A stretch of 64,000 nucleotides of DNA from Hygrophila difformis (GCA_030278955.1 JAOANR010000004.1:14248428-14312427); one strand, 5' to 3'; counted from the first letter of the stretch, positions 36,461 to 48,152 are shown. The notes: a model not told the origin generated them from the letters alone. A program made the numbers and translations.

Positions 36461-36621
36461 CCAAATGTCTCCAAGTCTTCTTCATCCCAAGGGACAATTC
36501 TCTTATCACGAAGGTATGTTATGAACGACCTTGCACCCTTACCAAAATCTCTATTCGGGAAGAATATTGTTGCGCATGCATTCAAACCACTTAACCATCC
36601 AACATTCTCAAAAGACATCAC
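36461..36621 (-). pseudogene. S5, 5' part
   Basis: The minus strand opens with ATGATG at 36621 and encodes MMSFENVGWLSGLNAC, then FFPNRDFGKGARSF and VPWDEEDLETFG, up to the LTR at 36460. The FP....(K)..S spacing matches the FPRG...CKD segment of S3 and S4. A TGCAG acceptor just upstream of the ATG, with a likely donor near 36780, suggests an intron in the 5' leader; a TATATATA box is near 36840. The rest of the gene is at 28056-28409. Confidence 0.65.
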
Positions 36622-38280
36622 TGCATTTCGAAATACAAAAGAAATAAATCAATACAAACATACGAACAACATATAATCAACTATATAAAACATAAGGAAA
36701 CATAACAGCTATAGGTTAAACACAATAATTTAAAAAAAAAATGGAAAACAATAGTAAAAATGAGAATAAAGAGAAATGCTAAACCTAGGCCAAAAGAGAG
36801 AATGTTTTAGATCATGCATGAAGATAGCAAAATGAAGGCATATATATAGTGGATTACCATGAAGGAATCGAGAAGTCATGGAATGAAATACCTTAATAAT
36901 ACATGCAACACATTCAATACATGGGAAATATAAAAAATGAGCTTTAAGATTAATTTTTCAGATTTTTTTTTTCGTTAATGGCAATTTCGTAAATAATTAA
37001 GTGTGTGAAAGAGAGTGTTTCAATTGTTGAATTGTGAGAGAAAGGAAGAGTGGAGGGAAACTTTGTGTGGGTTAGGCTATTTTACTTTTATATATATAAT
37101 GATATATATGATTGTTGAAATTGGGGAAGAAAAGTTGGAGGAGGTGTTGATAAAAGGGGTGGGGAAGTGGGGGGAATGTAGACTATATTGTTTATATATA
37201 TATATATATAGTGCCGAAGAACATCATAAGTTTATTTAAAAAGGTTTTATTTGCAAAAATGGAATAAAATGCAAAGCTTGAATCCCAGTCCCGATGTGCA
37301 CGTGCTCATGACTACTCTCTTGCGAATCCTGAAAAAAGAAAGGAAAACACGCACACACAACTCAGTATAAACTGGTAAGTTAACCATAGTTCCATAAGGA
37401 CAACACAAAGAAATGACACAACCGCAATATTAACATATTTAATATAAAGGCGAATTAGTATTGACGAGGACACCCTTAACTGCATAAACCGCATAGTCCG
37501 CAAATCTCTGTCTAAACCTATAGCACCGGTGCCCTGACCTAGGCCCACAGGCGAGGATAGGGGTTTAGACCCACAATATTGCATATTCAAAGATTTGTCA
37601 ACCTAGATTTAGTTAAATTTTGACAGAGGGGCGAGTTTCGTCGCTAGAGACCCGTCACGGTCCTGCCCCTCAACCGCATAATCTACATAATCCGCACATA
37701 GTATCTACTCGTCAATACCAATTTATCCACATTAATATTTATCCCAATTTCTTTACAAAAATAGGATTTCAAATTGCCTACACCAATTTAGCTAATTACA
37801 GTACACCGCTAGGCAATTTAAAATAGTTATTCATCATACAATCTCGACACGGCCAAGTATAGATGTCAACTGAATGTCCTAGCATGCACTTCCCAATTTT
37901 TATTTATTTACACACAAAGACAACAACCAATTTTTGACTAATTGACATGGGAATCTAAGCAAACCAACCTAGATCTTGTAAGCCTACACTCACACATCCA
38001 TAGCATATATAAGAAAAATGATTATTACATAAACAACCATGAAATATATGTGTATAGTTGCCTGCCCTCTCCCATGGAAGCCACCAAGGGTACTATCACT
38101 TCGAAACACATTTGTATTTCCCAAGGTATTATCTTGCAAATCCAGGAAAAGAAGAAACGAAAAAAAAATGCTACTTGACATAAACTTTCAAACTAATCTT
38201 AGGAACATAATAATTAAATGACTTCTTGTTAACCCAGCAAAAATACATTAGGCCCAATGGAGCTGCTTGTTTGAAGTGTT
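36622..38280. other. S5 upstream region and unclassified sequence
   Basis: Contains the S5 promoter (TATA near 36838-36849, minus) and then AT-rich DNA with a short TA repeat at about 37194-37210. No gene or repeat family was identified from 37250 to 38280. Confidence 0.4.
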
Positions 38281-38287
38281 CAACCCA

Positions 38288-38490
38288 ATTGGGTAAAAAA
38301 ATATATCCGGAAGAAGGAGGACGCGTCTCCAAAGAGGATACCCCCAAGATTAGAAATCCCAGTGGCCCAATCAAGCAAGCAGCGGCCCAGTGATCCAGTT
38401 GGGAAAATATATCCGGAAGAGGGAGGACACGTCTCCACAGCCCATTCTGTGAAGATACCCTCAAGAGGAGGAATCCCATACAATCAAGCA
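38288..38490 (+). repeat. Imperfect ~105-bp tandem duplication
   Basis: Two neighbouring units share AATATATCCGGAAGA, GGAGGAC.CGTCTCCA and the downstream AGAAATCCCA/GGAATCCCAT...CAATCAAGCAG stretch. They lie directly upstream of a TATA box at 38605. Confidence 0.6.
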
Positions 38491-38604
38491 GTGAATCCTT
38501 AACCAAGGAGACGAATCACCAACTACGGAAACAAATCGCGTCACCTAAGGAAACAAATTTAGAGGGCGGAGCGTTCAAACTTGAGGACTCTTACCACCCA
38601 CCAC

Positions 38605-38612
38605 TATATAAG
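38605..38612 (+). promoter_or_regulatory. TATATAAG core promoter, retroelement- or pararetrovirus-like
   Basis: TATATAAG is followed by GCATCATTACGCAAGGACACC and, further on, a pyrimidine-rich leader with AATAAA near 38780. Tandem repeats before the box and an AAGGACAC stretch after it resemble the layout of caulimovirid and some LTR promoters. No coding sequence follows, so the source is not settled. Confidence 0.3.
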
Positions 38613-39307
38613 TGCAAGCTGCATCATTACGCAAGGACACCTCCAACACTCCGAGAGAGAGCTTTTACTTATTTTTCCTACATTTTATTGTTTTCTGTTC
38701 TTAAATTCTTTTACTGCTTTCTTTAAATTCTTGTATTCGTTTTTCTAGTCTTTCCTGTAATCTTTCCTCCCAATTCATCAATAAAAGAGAGATACTTTCC
38801 TCCCAAAATTTTACTGTTAACACTTCTATTAAAACACTACAACCACATGCAAGGACTTGTAGACGACGTATTAGAAATTCTAAAGGGTCAAAGATGGTAG
38901 ACTCATGAACAATTAAAGACTTGGACATACTGGAAAACATTAATGAATACCGAAGCATAAAAAAGGGATATTCATACAGGTAAGTTAACATAAGTAGACA
39001 AAAACATTGGTAGGGCAACGCATATAGACTCATCAGGGATTACAGTTTTTTGACAAATGGGGTTTGGACGAATATTGGGAGATGAGATAAACTTACGGTT
39101 GAAAATTGACTAGAGGAGGAAGATGAACAGGAAAGGATTGACGCAACGAGCCGCCTCCACCCGAGAGAAATAGTTATGCATTGATTTTTTATTTTAGGGT
39201 TGTAGGACTTTATATATAACTAGCTATTTGAGGGTGGACGGTAAGTTTTGGATCCCATATTTATGGGAATAACTCAATCCCAACATTCATGGGATAATTA
39301 AATCCCA

Positions 39308-39308
<1 letters not shown>

Positions 39309-39377
<69 letters not shown>
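39309..39377. repeat. (TTA)n microsatellite
   Basis: About 23 uninterrupted TAT/TTA units. Confidence 0.95.
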
Positions 39378-40319
39378 AGTGTTATTTTTATTATTTTTAC
39401 GGGTATCATAATCTACCATTCTTAAAAATCAACTTCGTCCACGAAGTTGCCTCTCAATCTAGGTTCAGAAGCATAGGGCAAACAAAGAAGCTAAATACCC
39501 AATCAAGCAATAAAATTTATTGAATGCAAGTATTAAACTTTCTAATTAATGCATTTACATATATAATTAAGTGAAAGTGCATGTATCCATATGACCCATT
39601 CCCAAGTTCGAAAAAAATAATTTAATGCATGATTTTAAACTAGAAAATATTTTATGCAGAAAAGAACTTTGATGGATTCCTTGAAAAAAAAAAAACTAAT
39701 GGTAATATAATAATGAGTTTTAAAAAAAATCAAATATTCTTATAGGTTTAAATATATTGTAATACCCCAAATTTTTATCAACGCCCAAAGGAATAAAAAT
39801 TTATTCCGATCAATGTCGAAATATCTCCGAGAAGAGGAAAATAATTTATCACAATAAATTATTGCTCGGAAATAAAACACCGATAGATTCAAATTCAAAA
39901 TGGAATAAAAGAGGGAAAGGAAGCCCGAAGACATTCCATGAATTGAGTCAAGATAATTGGAATTAAATTCAAGAAGGAAAAGAATTTTAATTCCAAGAAC
40001 CCGTGAAGTCGGAAGAAATTTAATGATACAATCGCAATCAATCAATCGATCAATAAGTCGCGCAACTTCGGGGACGAAGTTGATTCTTAAGGAGGGTAGA
40101 TTGTAATACCCGAGAAATCGCCATCGAAAATTTAAATCCAAAAATAAAGAATTGGATTTAAATTATTAAAACCGAAATAATTCCGAGAGAGCGGAATTTA
40201 TTATTTATCGGAAGATAACAACTCGAAACGAGTTTATCGAATTGTCCCAACAATCACAAAAATTCCCACATTATGATTTTTTTTAAGATAAGAATCTTAA
40301 TATATATATATATAAAAAA

Positions 40320-40353
<34 letters not shown>

Positions 40354-40355
40354 GT

Positions 40356-40403
40356 TACTGTAGCATGCTACTGTAGCACGCTACTGTAGCATGCTACTGT
40401 AGC
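40356..40403. repeat. TACTGTAGCATGC tandem block
   Basis: Four copies of TACTGTAGC separated by ATGC/ACGC, directly after a long poly-A run. GCATGC is self-complementary, so the block can also fold. The same block is at 44430-44477 in the second LTR. Confidence 0.8.
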
Positions 40404-42069
40404 AGTCGGGATTTATGTGTTTTTGGGACTTTTTGCCATTTTTTTGGGTCCCAAAGGTGGGAATCTTGATCTATCACGGGTGTGGCATCTTTTTGGATGT
40501 TATGTAATCAATCCCATCCCCATTCTCAGCCATTTTCATCAATCATTCACCCCAAACTCTCCAAAAACTCTCCCAAAAGCCAAACACTCTTCCGACGAAC
40601 TTCCGGCGACTTTCCGACGAGTTTCCGGCAACCAAATCTAACCAAGGAAGTGTGTAGATCAAGGATTGCAGGCTTTGGATTGTTGGTAAGATGTTATTCA
40701 AGTTTCCTTATGATTTTAAGATCATAAACATCATACTAACTTACGAATCTTCATATTCGAACACAAATCGGAGCCAAGGGAAGAATAAATCGGGTGGAAG
40801 AGATTCGTTCGTGACATCCCGTGGATTCCGGACGACCCCGTGACTTCCTAGACATCATCCCCACTGTAAGTTAACCTTACTATGGTTTTGGGTGACTTAA
40901 AATGCAACCAAACATAGAGATTCAACTCAAGAAAATTAATAAAAATCTGTCAACAAGAGAAACCCTCAACGCAGCGTTTTTGTATGAATTTTTCGAACCT
41001 CTAAAGCTGCTCAAACAAGAAAACTCAAAACATGAAAAGTGTTGCTAAGACTTTGGTCTAGCTCCTGTAAAAATTTTAGAATTTTTCATGATGTTTTGAA
41101 ACCTGAAACCAACCCAAAACCGAAGAGTATTAAATCTGGATCTTACAACTTGGACAGATTTCACTCTCAATCTTATTCGCCATTTTGACCTTGGATCTAG
41201 GCCGATCTAGGATTGGAGTTGAACATAAGAATTGTAGATCTATGAGTTTGGAATATTACTGTAAGTTTTTAGAATTTTTCATTGAGATTTGAACCTCCAA
41301 ACTCGAGCCGATCCGATCTGCGTTAGAACCGATGTCAAGAACCTTGACAGATTTCATAATCAAACTCGACGAGCAAAACTCTTACTTCGAGTGTTCAAAC
41401 CTGAAAACTCAAAACTAAGATTTTGATCCAAAGATCATAAGCTATATTGTGTAAAAATTTCAGAAATTTTCATCAAGTTTTGATACCCCAAATCGTATCG
41501 GACATATTCTGCGTTTTTAAGAATTGTCAAAGGATGACAGATTTCATAACCGATCTTGATGAGCTTATTCCTATCACTTCTAGCCCGAACCAATCTATGT
41601 GATCTAAACAAAAGTTGTTGGAAATCAAGTCTAGTATGTGCCTGTAAAATTTCAGAATTTTTGAAGTCCATTTGATATGTCAAAAAGTCAAATCTTTGAG
41701 AGGTGTCAAACCTGAATCCTGACAGCTTTTTGATTCTGTACAAAACTCGATTTTTGACACGCTTCCCATCGTTTTTCCGAAAAACTTAAAACACGAAAGT
41801 TGTTCGTTGGGATGTTTTTGAGATGCTGTACAAATTTCAGATCAATCGCCTAAGAAATGGATTTTTAAACCAAAAAGGCGCAAACTGTGACATCGATCGA
41901 TTTTTGAAATCTTTTAAACAACGATCGAGACGTTGGAATTACGATATATCTATACTTTTGAAAAATCCCGTTACACCAAATAAAAACATTTTCTTTAAAA
42001 GAATTCTTTTGAAACATTGGGGACTTGTGACCAAGTTTGATATTATCAATATGATTCATGCGGGTTTGA

Positions 42070-42195
42070 TTCCCTATGATATATTTGAGTTCTTGCGGGT
42101 TAGATTCCCCAAGGGCGATTGTATGTTTTCCTGCGGGTTAGATTCCCCAGGATGTATTGAGTTCTTGCGGGTTAGATTCCCCAAGGGCGATTGAA
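42070..42195 (+). repeat. GCGGGTTAGATTCCCC repeats in LTR
   Basis: Three close copies of GCGGGTTAGATTCCCC with shared flanks (TTGAGTTCTT before, AAGGGCGATTG after two of them), preceded by a degenerate one. A second pair, GGC(G/A)GCCGCCGGATCACCGG, follows at 42307-42372. Both recur 4074 bases downstream. Confidence 0.75.
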
Positions 42196-42877
42196 TGTTA
42201 CCTGTGGAAATATTGGTTATGAGGATTGCGGTCACAAGAGCCCTGGTGAATGGTGAACTATAAAAGAAACGAAATATTTTGAGAAATGATACTTTTGAAA
42301 TTGGCTGAGGCCGCCGGATCACCGGCTAAATGATACTTTTGATATTGGCTGCGGCCGCCGGATCACCGGCTAAATGAAATATTTTTGAGATGGTGGTGTA
42401 TCGGGAAGAATTTTTAAAAGCTCAAAACATGTCTTTATTTAATTTAATTAAAGGCTTTGAAACCCCTAACCCATGCTATGTGTTAACTTACTCAGCGCGT
42501 TTTTGCTGACCCAAACCATTTATCCCCTTTTTCTTACAGAGTCTGAAGATTATGCATCGTCATATGCATACATGGGAACATTTGGGGAAATCTCTATTTT
42601 AAATCCCTGCATTAATTACGACTTGCATGAACGGGACTGTTTAACCCGTGTTTTGGCCATGTCGGCCCTTATACTTTATTTCCGCTGCACAACTTATATT
42701 TCCGCTGCAACTTTGATATATTATTTGTAAATTATATATGAATGGGCTGTTTGAATATTTTAAAATTCTGAAAAACCATAGCCTTGCATCTCCTTAGTGA
42801 GCTCGGAGAAACCGTGTCTTGCTAGGGAGGTGTGGCGGTGGCATCCCGGCCTGGGTTACCAAAACCGGGGTGTTACA

Positions 42878-43831
42878 ATGTGGTATCAGAGCCCGGAATA
42901 TTTTTAAACTATTATTTTCAAGTATTATTATTTTTAAAGTTATCATTTCTAAACTAGTAGTATATTTCAAAGAGCCCAATTATTATTTTGAAGTTAAAGC
43001 CCAAATTTTTAGCCCAAAAATTTTTTTTTGAAGCCCAAGAAATTATTTTGGCCCAATAGCCTTGTTTTTATTTAAAGCCCAAATAATTTATTTCATTCGG
43101 CCCAATATAGTGGCCCAAACCTTTTATCCTTATTTTAACCTATCCGTGGAATAAATTTATTTTTTTTTAAACTCATGGATAAATAAAGGCATGCATAAAA
43201 TTTTTTTTATTGGGGGGATTACATATGCATATGCATACATAAATACACTAACCCTTTTTATGTGAATTATCGGTAATAAGAATCACTCCTACCTTAGAAC
43301 TCGACGTGATCTTGACTTAGGAGCGCTTGCTAAAGACTAACTTTGCCTTAGTCCTAGATCTTGATCACTTAGAAACTCATTTTCGCGTGCTTCTATATCA
43401 TAAAATGGCACCTAGAAGAATACTGAGGAAGGATCATATGCGATGATACCCGAACATGGTTGTGAATAATACATAGGCAGTTATGGGGACATAACTGTAA
43501 TCTTAAGGGGGGGAGGATGTAATACCCCGTAAGAATGCATAAGCATTTATTTCGAAACTCGAATATTTTGTATCCCAAATAAATTTTTGAACTACGTAAT
43601 GACTTGATCCCTTCACAGGGTACGTAGGCAACTTGGAAATTTCAATTCTGGGTTCAGTCAAACAATAATCAAACAACAAACGATGATCAACAATCAAACA
43701 ATAATCAACAATCGATCAATAACTCAATAACACAATATCGCAAATAGTAAACAAAAAGGACCATAACTCTTAGCGCGAGAAAAGCCGAAACACAACTTCG
43801 AGGACGAAGTTGATTCTTAAGGGGGGTAGAC
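42878..43831 (+). mobile_element. Internal region of element 2
   Basis: Starts with the PBS TGGTATCAGAGC at 42881-42892. The leader shares features with the A and B/C leaders. At 43406 a gag-like start (MAPRRILRK) runs only 13 codons to a stop, so gag and all of pol are deleted. The rest up to 43518 resembles the pol-distal end, and 43518-43831 is an outer LTR-start-like module. The region cannot code for a transposition protein. Confidence 0.8.
43518..43831 (+). promoter_or_regulatory. Stacked polypurine tract/LTR-start modules
   Basis: Polypurine tract AAGGGGGGGAGGA followed by TGTAATACCCCGTAAG at 43518; then hairpin CAACTTCG-AGGA-CGAAGTTG (43793-43812), TTAAGGGGGGTAGAC and the used LTR start at 43832; then a third hairpin (44137-44156), polypurine tract and TGTAATACCCGAG at 44176 inside the LTR. 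Spacing is 314 and 344 bases. Confidence 0.65.
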
Positions 43832-44393
43832 TGTAATACCCCAAATTTTTATCAACGCCCAAAGGAATAAAAATTTATTCCGATCAATGTCGAAATATCT
43901 CCGAGAAGAGGAAAATAATTTATCACAATAAATTATTGCTCGGAAATAAAACACCGATAGATTCAAATTCAAAATGGAATAAAAGAGGGAAAGGAAGCCC
44001 GAAGACATTCCATGAATTGAGTCAAGATAATTGGAATTAAATTCAAGAAGGAAAAGAATTTTAATTCCAAGAACCCGTGAAGTCGGAAGAAATTTAATGA
44101 TACAATCGCAATCAATCAATCGATCAATAAGTCGCGCAACTTCGGGGACGAAGTTGATTCTTAAGGAGGGTAGATTGTAATACCCGAGAAATCGCCATCG
44201 AAAATTTAAATCCAAAAATAAAGAATTGGATTTAAATTATTAAAACCGAAATAATTCCGAGAGAGCGGAATTTATTATTTATCGGAAGATAACAACTCGA
44301 AACGAGTTTATCGAATTGTCCCAACAATCACAAAAATTCCCACATTATGATTTTTTTTAAGATAAGAATCTTAATATATATATATATAAAAAA

Positions 44394-44427
<34 letters not shown>

Positions 44428-46951
44428 GTTACTGTAGCATGCTACTGTAGCACGCTACTGTAGCATGCTACTGTAGCAGTCGGGATTTATGTGTTTTTGG
44501 GACTTTTTGCCATTTTTTTGGGTCCCAAAGGTGGGAATCTTGATCTATCACGGGTGTGGCATCTTTTTGGATGTTATGTAATCAATCCCATCCCCATTCT
44601 CAGCCATTTTCATCAATCATTCACCCCAAACTCTCCAAAAACTCTCCCAAAAGCCAAACACTCTTCCGACGAACTTCCGGCGACTTTCCGACGAGTTTCC
44701 GGCAACCAAATCTAACCAAGGAAGTGTGTAGATCAAGGATTGCAGGCTTTGGATTGTTGGTAAGATGTTATTCAAGTTTCCTTATGATTTTAAGATCATA
44801 AACATCATACTAACTTACGAATCTTCATATTCGAACACAAATCGGAGCCAAGGGAAGAATAAATCGGGTGGAAGAGATTCGTTCGTGACATCCCGTGGAT
44901 TCCGGACGACCCCGTGACTTCCTAGACATCATCCCCACTGTAAGTTAACCTTACTATGGTTTTGGGTGACTTAAAATGCAACCAAACATAGAGATTCAAC
45001 TCAAGAAAATTAATAAAAATCTGTCAACAAGAGAAACCCTCAACGCAGCGTTTTTGTATGAATTTTTCGAACCTCTAAAGCTGCTCAAACAAGAAAACTC
45101 AAAACATGAAAAGTGTTGCTAAGACTTTGGTCTAGCTCCTGTAAAAATTTTAGAATTTTTCATGATGTTTTGAAACCTGAAACCAACCCAAAACCGAAGA
45201 GTATTAAATCTGGATCTTACAACTTGGACAGATTTCACTCTCAATCTTATTCGCCATTTTGACCTTGGATCTAGGCCGATCTAGGATTGGAGTTGAACAT
45301 AAGAATTGTAGATCTATGAGTTTGGAATATTACTGTAAGTTTTTAGAATTTTTCATTGAGATTTGAACCTCCAAACTCGAGCCGATCCGATCTGCGTTAG
45401 AACCGATGTCAAGAACCTTGACAGATTTCATAATCAAACTCGACGAGCAAAACTCTTACTTCGAGTGTTCAAACCTGAAAACTCAAAACTAAGATTTTGA
45501 TCCAAAGATCATAAGCTATATTGTGTAAAAATTTCAGAAATTTTCATCAAGTTTTGATACCCCAAATCGTATCGGACATATTCTGCGTTTTTAAGAATTG
45601 TCAAAGGATGACAGATTTCATAACCGATCTTGATGAGCTTATTCCTATCACTTCTAGCCCGAACCAATCTATGTGATCTAAACAAAAGTTGTTGGAAATC
45701 AAGTCTAGTATGTGCCTGTAAAATTTCAGAATTTTTGAAGTCCATTTGATATGTCAAAAAGTCAAATCTTTGAGAGGTGTCAAACCTGAATCCTGACAGC
45801 TTTTTGATTCTGTACAAAACTCGATTTTTGACACGCTTCCCATCGTTTTTCCGAAAAACTTAAAACACGAAAGTTGTTCGTTGGGATGTTTTTGAGATGC
45901 TGTACAAATTTCAGATCAATCGCCTAAGAAATGGATTTTTAAACCAAAAAGGCGCAAACTGTGACATCGATCGATTTTTGAAATCTTTTAAACAACGATC
46001 GAGACGTTGGAATTACGATATATCTATACTTTTGAAAAATCCCGTTACACCAAATAAAAACATTTTCTTTAAAAGAATTCTTTTGAAACATTGGGGACTT
46101 GTGACCAAGTTTGATATTATCAATATGATTCATGCGGGTTTGATTCCCTATGATATATTTGAGTTCTTGCGGGTTAGATTCCCCAAGGGCGATTGTATGT
46201 TTTCCTGCGGGTTAGATTCCCCAGGATGTATTGAGTTCTTGCGGGTTAGATTCCCCAAGGGCGATTGAATGTTACCTGTGGAAATATTGGTTATGAGGAT
46301 TGCGGTCACAAGAGCCCTGGTGAATGGTGAACTATAAAAGAAACGAAATATTTTGAGAAATGATACTTTTGAAATTGGCTGAGGCCGCCGGATCACCGGC
46401 TAAATGATACTTTTGATATTGGCTGCGGCCGCCGGATCACCGGCTAAATGAAATATTTTTGAGATGGTGGTGTATCGGGAAGAATTTTTAAAAGCTCAAA
46501 ACATGTCTTTATTTAATTTAATTAAAGGCTTTGAAACCCCTAACCCATGCTATGTGTTAACTTACTCAGCGCGTTTTTGCTGACCCAAACCATTTATCCC
46601 CTTTTTCTTACAGAGTCTGAAGATTATGCATCGTCATATGCATACATGGGAACATTTGGGGAAATCTCTATTTTAAATCCCTGCATTAATTACGACTTGC
46701 ATGAACGGGACTGTTTAACCCGTGTTTTGGCCATGTCGGCCCTTATACTTTATTTCCGCTGCACAACTTATATTTCCGCTGCAACTTTGATATATTATTT
46801 GTAAATTATATATGAATGGGCTGTTTGAATATTTTAAAATTCTGAAAAACCATAGCCTTGCATCTCCTTAGTGAGCTCGGAGAAACCGTGTCTTGCTAGG
46901 GAGGTGTGGCGGTGGCATCCCGGCCTGGGTTACCAAAACCGGGGTGTTACA
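43832..46951 (+). repeat. 3' LTR of element 2
   Basis: Same length and, as far as compared, same sequence as 39758-42877. Ends TTACA at 46951, next to TATAT. Confidence 0.9.
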
Positions 46952-46956
46952 TATAT

Positions 46957-47090
46957 ATACATAGCTTTTATAGAAATAAGGCTATGCATATTTATACTCT
47001 TAAAAATAATGGCCCGAAAGAATCGAACCTCTCTGATATCACTTTGGTTGCTGCCTACACCTTAATCAACTTGGCTAGCTCTCCAACCCC
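46957..47090 (-). mobile_element. tRNA-derived SINE-like sequence, truncated
   Basis: On the minus strand there is an A box (TAGCCAAGTTGATTAAGG, about 47061-47078) and, at normal spacing, a B box (GGTTCGATTCT, 47019-47029) for RNA polymerase III. The sequence then runs into AT-rich DNA and is cut by element 2. It follows the pararetroviral frame at the codons for EDG, so it seems to have inserted into the viral remnant. It cannot fold as a full tRNA as far as I can see. Confidence 0.5.
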
Positions 47091-47780
47091 ATCTTCGGCA
47101 TGTTCAATAATGGTATTACAATGGTCCTGTAATTGTGGTTGAACAGGGACATCATGTTCAATTATCCAATTTTCTGGAAAAGTTATTTCTTCCCATTTAA
47201 TAGGTCTTCGGGAAGTAATGTTAGATCTATTAAAATTTGTTTCAATTATTATTGTTTCATTACTTGGTTTATCCATCCTTTACATTGAGGATTTAAAGTA
47301 AATAAGGGTTTGTAATGTATTCTATGACAGATACATATAACTTCTGTTCCAGGAATACAATTATAACCATGAGTCTTAACATTTAATGTTAAAGCATCAA
47401 GTATATTAATATATGACAAATATAATTATAAAGTTGGATAAACATTGAAATAAACTGGGCCATTAGCCAAACTGGATTGTATAATTCCCATTAATGGTTG
47501 TTTCCAATTTAAATTTCTACCATCTCTTAAAGCTGCAATAAAGCTTTCTGGTAATCCTTCTAAAGTTAAAAGTTTTAATGCAATTTGCATTAATCTTATG
47601 TGTAAAGATTTATGGGTTATAATGACCAATATCCTTATCAGATAATAATTTTATTATCATTTCATTATTATCTAATGAAATAGATTCTTCAGTAATTTTT
47701 ACTACTTATTTTAAACCTAATTTTTCAAAAGTTCCTAACTGATATACTGTATTAATCTAGGTTCAACTTTTGGAATTGTT
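47091..47780 (-). pseudogene. Endogenous pararetrovirus remnant, movement-protein region
   Basis: Minus-strand pieces in several frames match the caulimovirid movement protein: LGTFEKLGLK, then ITEESISLDNNEMIIKLLSD, then HIRLMQIALKLLTLEGL and NGPVYFNVYP, then ILDALTLNVKTHGYNCIPG. A short ORF after it (47276-47055) has a WEEITFPENW motif typical of the region following the movement domain. Frames change and stops interrupt it, for example near 47290 and 47420-47440, so it is a dead genomic copy. No capsid, protease or reverse transcriptase was found nearby; the remainder may have been lost or displaced. Assignment to a genus (Florendovirus-like) is a guess. Confidence 0.65.
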
Positions 47781-48005
47781 CATTTATTTAGCAAATCTAA
47801 ATTTTGGGGAATATCATATTCCTCAGTTTTTTATACCATCAAGGAATTTTACATGATAAATAATATCCAGCAACCATCAAAAAATTATGATAATTTATGA
47901 TTCCAACACACCCATAATGCCTTTACTTTGGCTAAAACATAGGATTTACACAGGAATCATATATTAATCATAGTTTTATTTCAAGGCGAGTTATTTTTTT
48001 ATCCA
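47781..48005. other. AT-rich spacer
   Basis: Possibly more of the viral remnant, but no frame could be followed. Confidence 0.3.
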
Positions 48006-48032
48006 TTATTATTATTATTATTGTTGTTGTTA

Positions 48033-48117
<85 letters not shown>

Positions 48118-48126
48118 GTTATTATT
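48006..48126. repeat. (ATT)n microsatellite
   Basis: About 120 bases of ATT/TTA repeats with a few G-containing units (TTGTTGTTG) near both ends. Confidence 0.95.
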
Positions 48127-48152
48127 ACTAGTATTTCCCCGCCCATATAGGC

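Larger units (their letters stand above)
39758..42877 (+). repeat. 5' LTR of element 2
   Basis: TGTAATACCCCAAA...GGGGTGTTACA. Notable contents: an inner polypurine-tract/LTR-start module near 40063-40102, a poly-A run (about 40316-40353), a tandem TACTGTAGC block (40356-40403), and near the 3' end several copies of GCGGGTTAGATTCCCCAAGG. Confidence 0.9.
39758..46951 (+). mobile_element. Non-autonomous LTR element 2 (LARD-like)
   Basis: Two 3120-bp direct repeats at 39758-42877 and 43832-46951, offset by exactly 4074, with TATAT on both sides (39753-39757 and 46952-46956). The internal part is only 954 bases: PBS, a gag start and a polypurine tract. Every ORF compared between the two LTRs is identical, so the insertion is very recent. 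It is related to A/B/C through the last ~95 bases of the LTR and the leader. Confidence 0.93.

Noticed and set aside
37015..37239. 74-codon ORF near 37.1 kb
   Set aside because: Low complexity, runs into a TA repeat, and has no homology to anything in the window.
41435..42322. ORFs of 64-123 codons in element 2 LTRs
   Set aside because: They are identical in both LTRs only because the LTRs are; no recognisable protein feature, and the overlap on both strands is random.
47019..47078. A tRNA gene on the minus strand
   Set aside because: A and B boxes are present, but a matching acceptor stem and anticodon arm could not be formed; a SINE head fits better.
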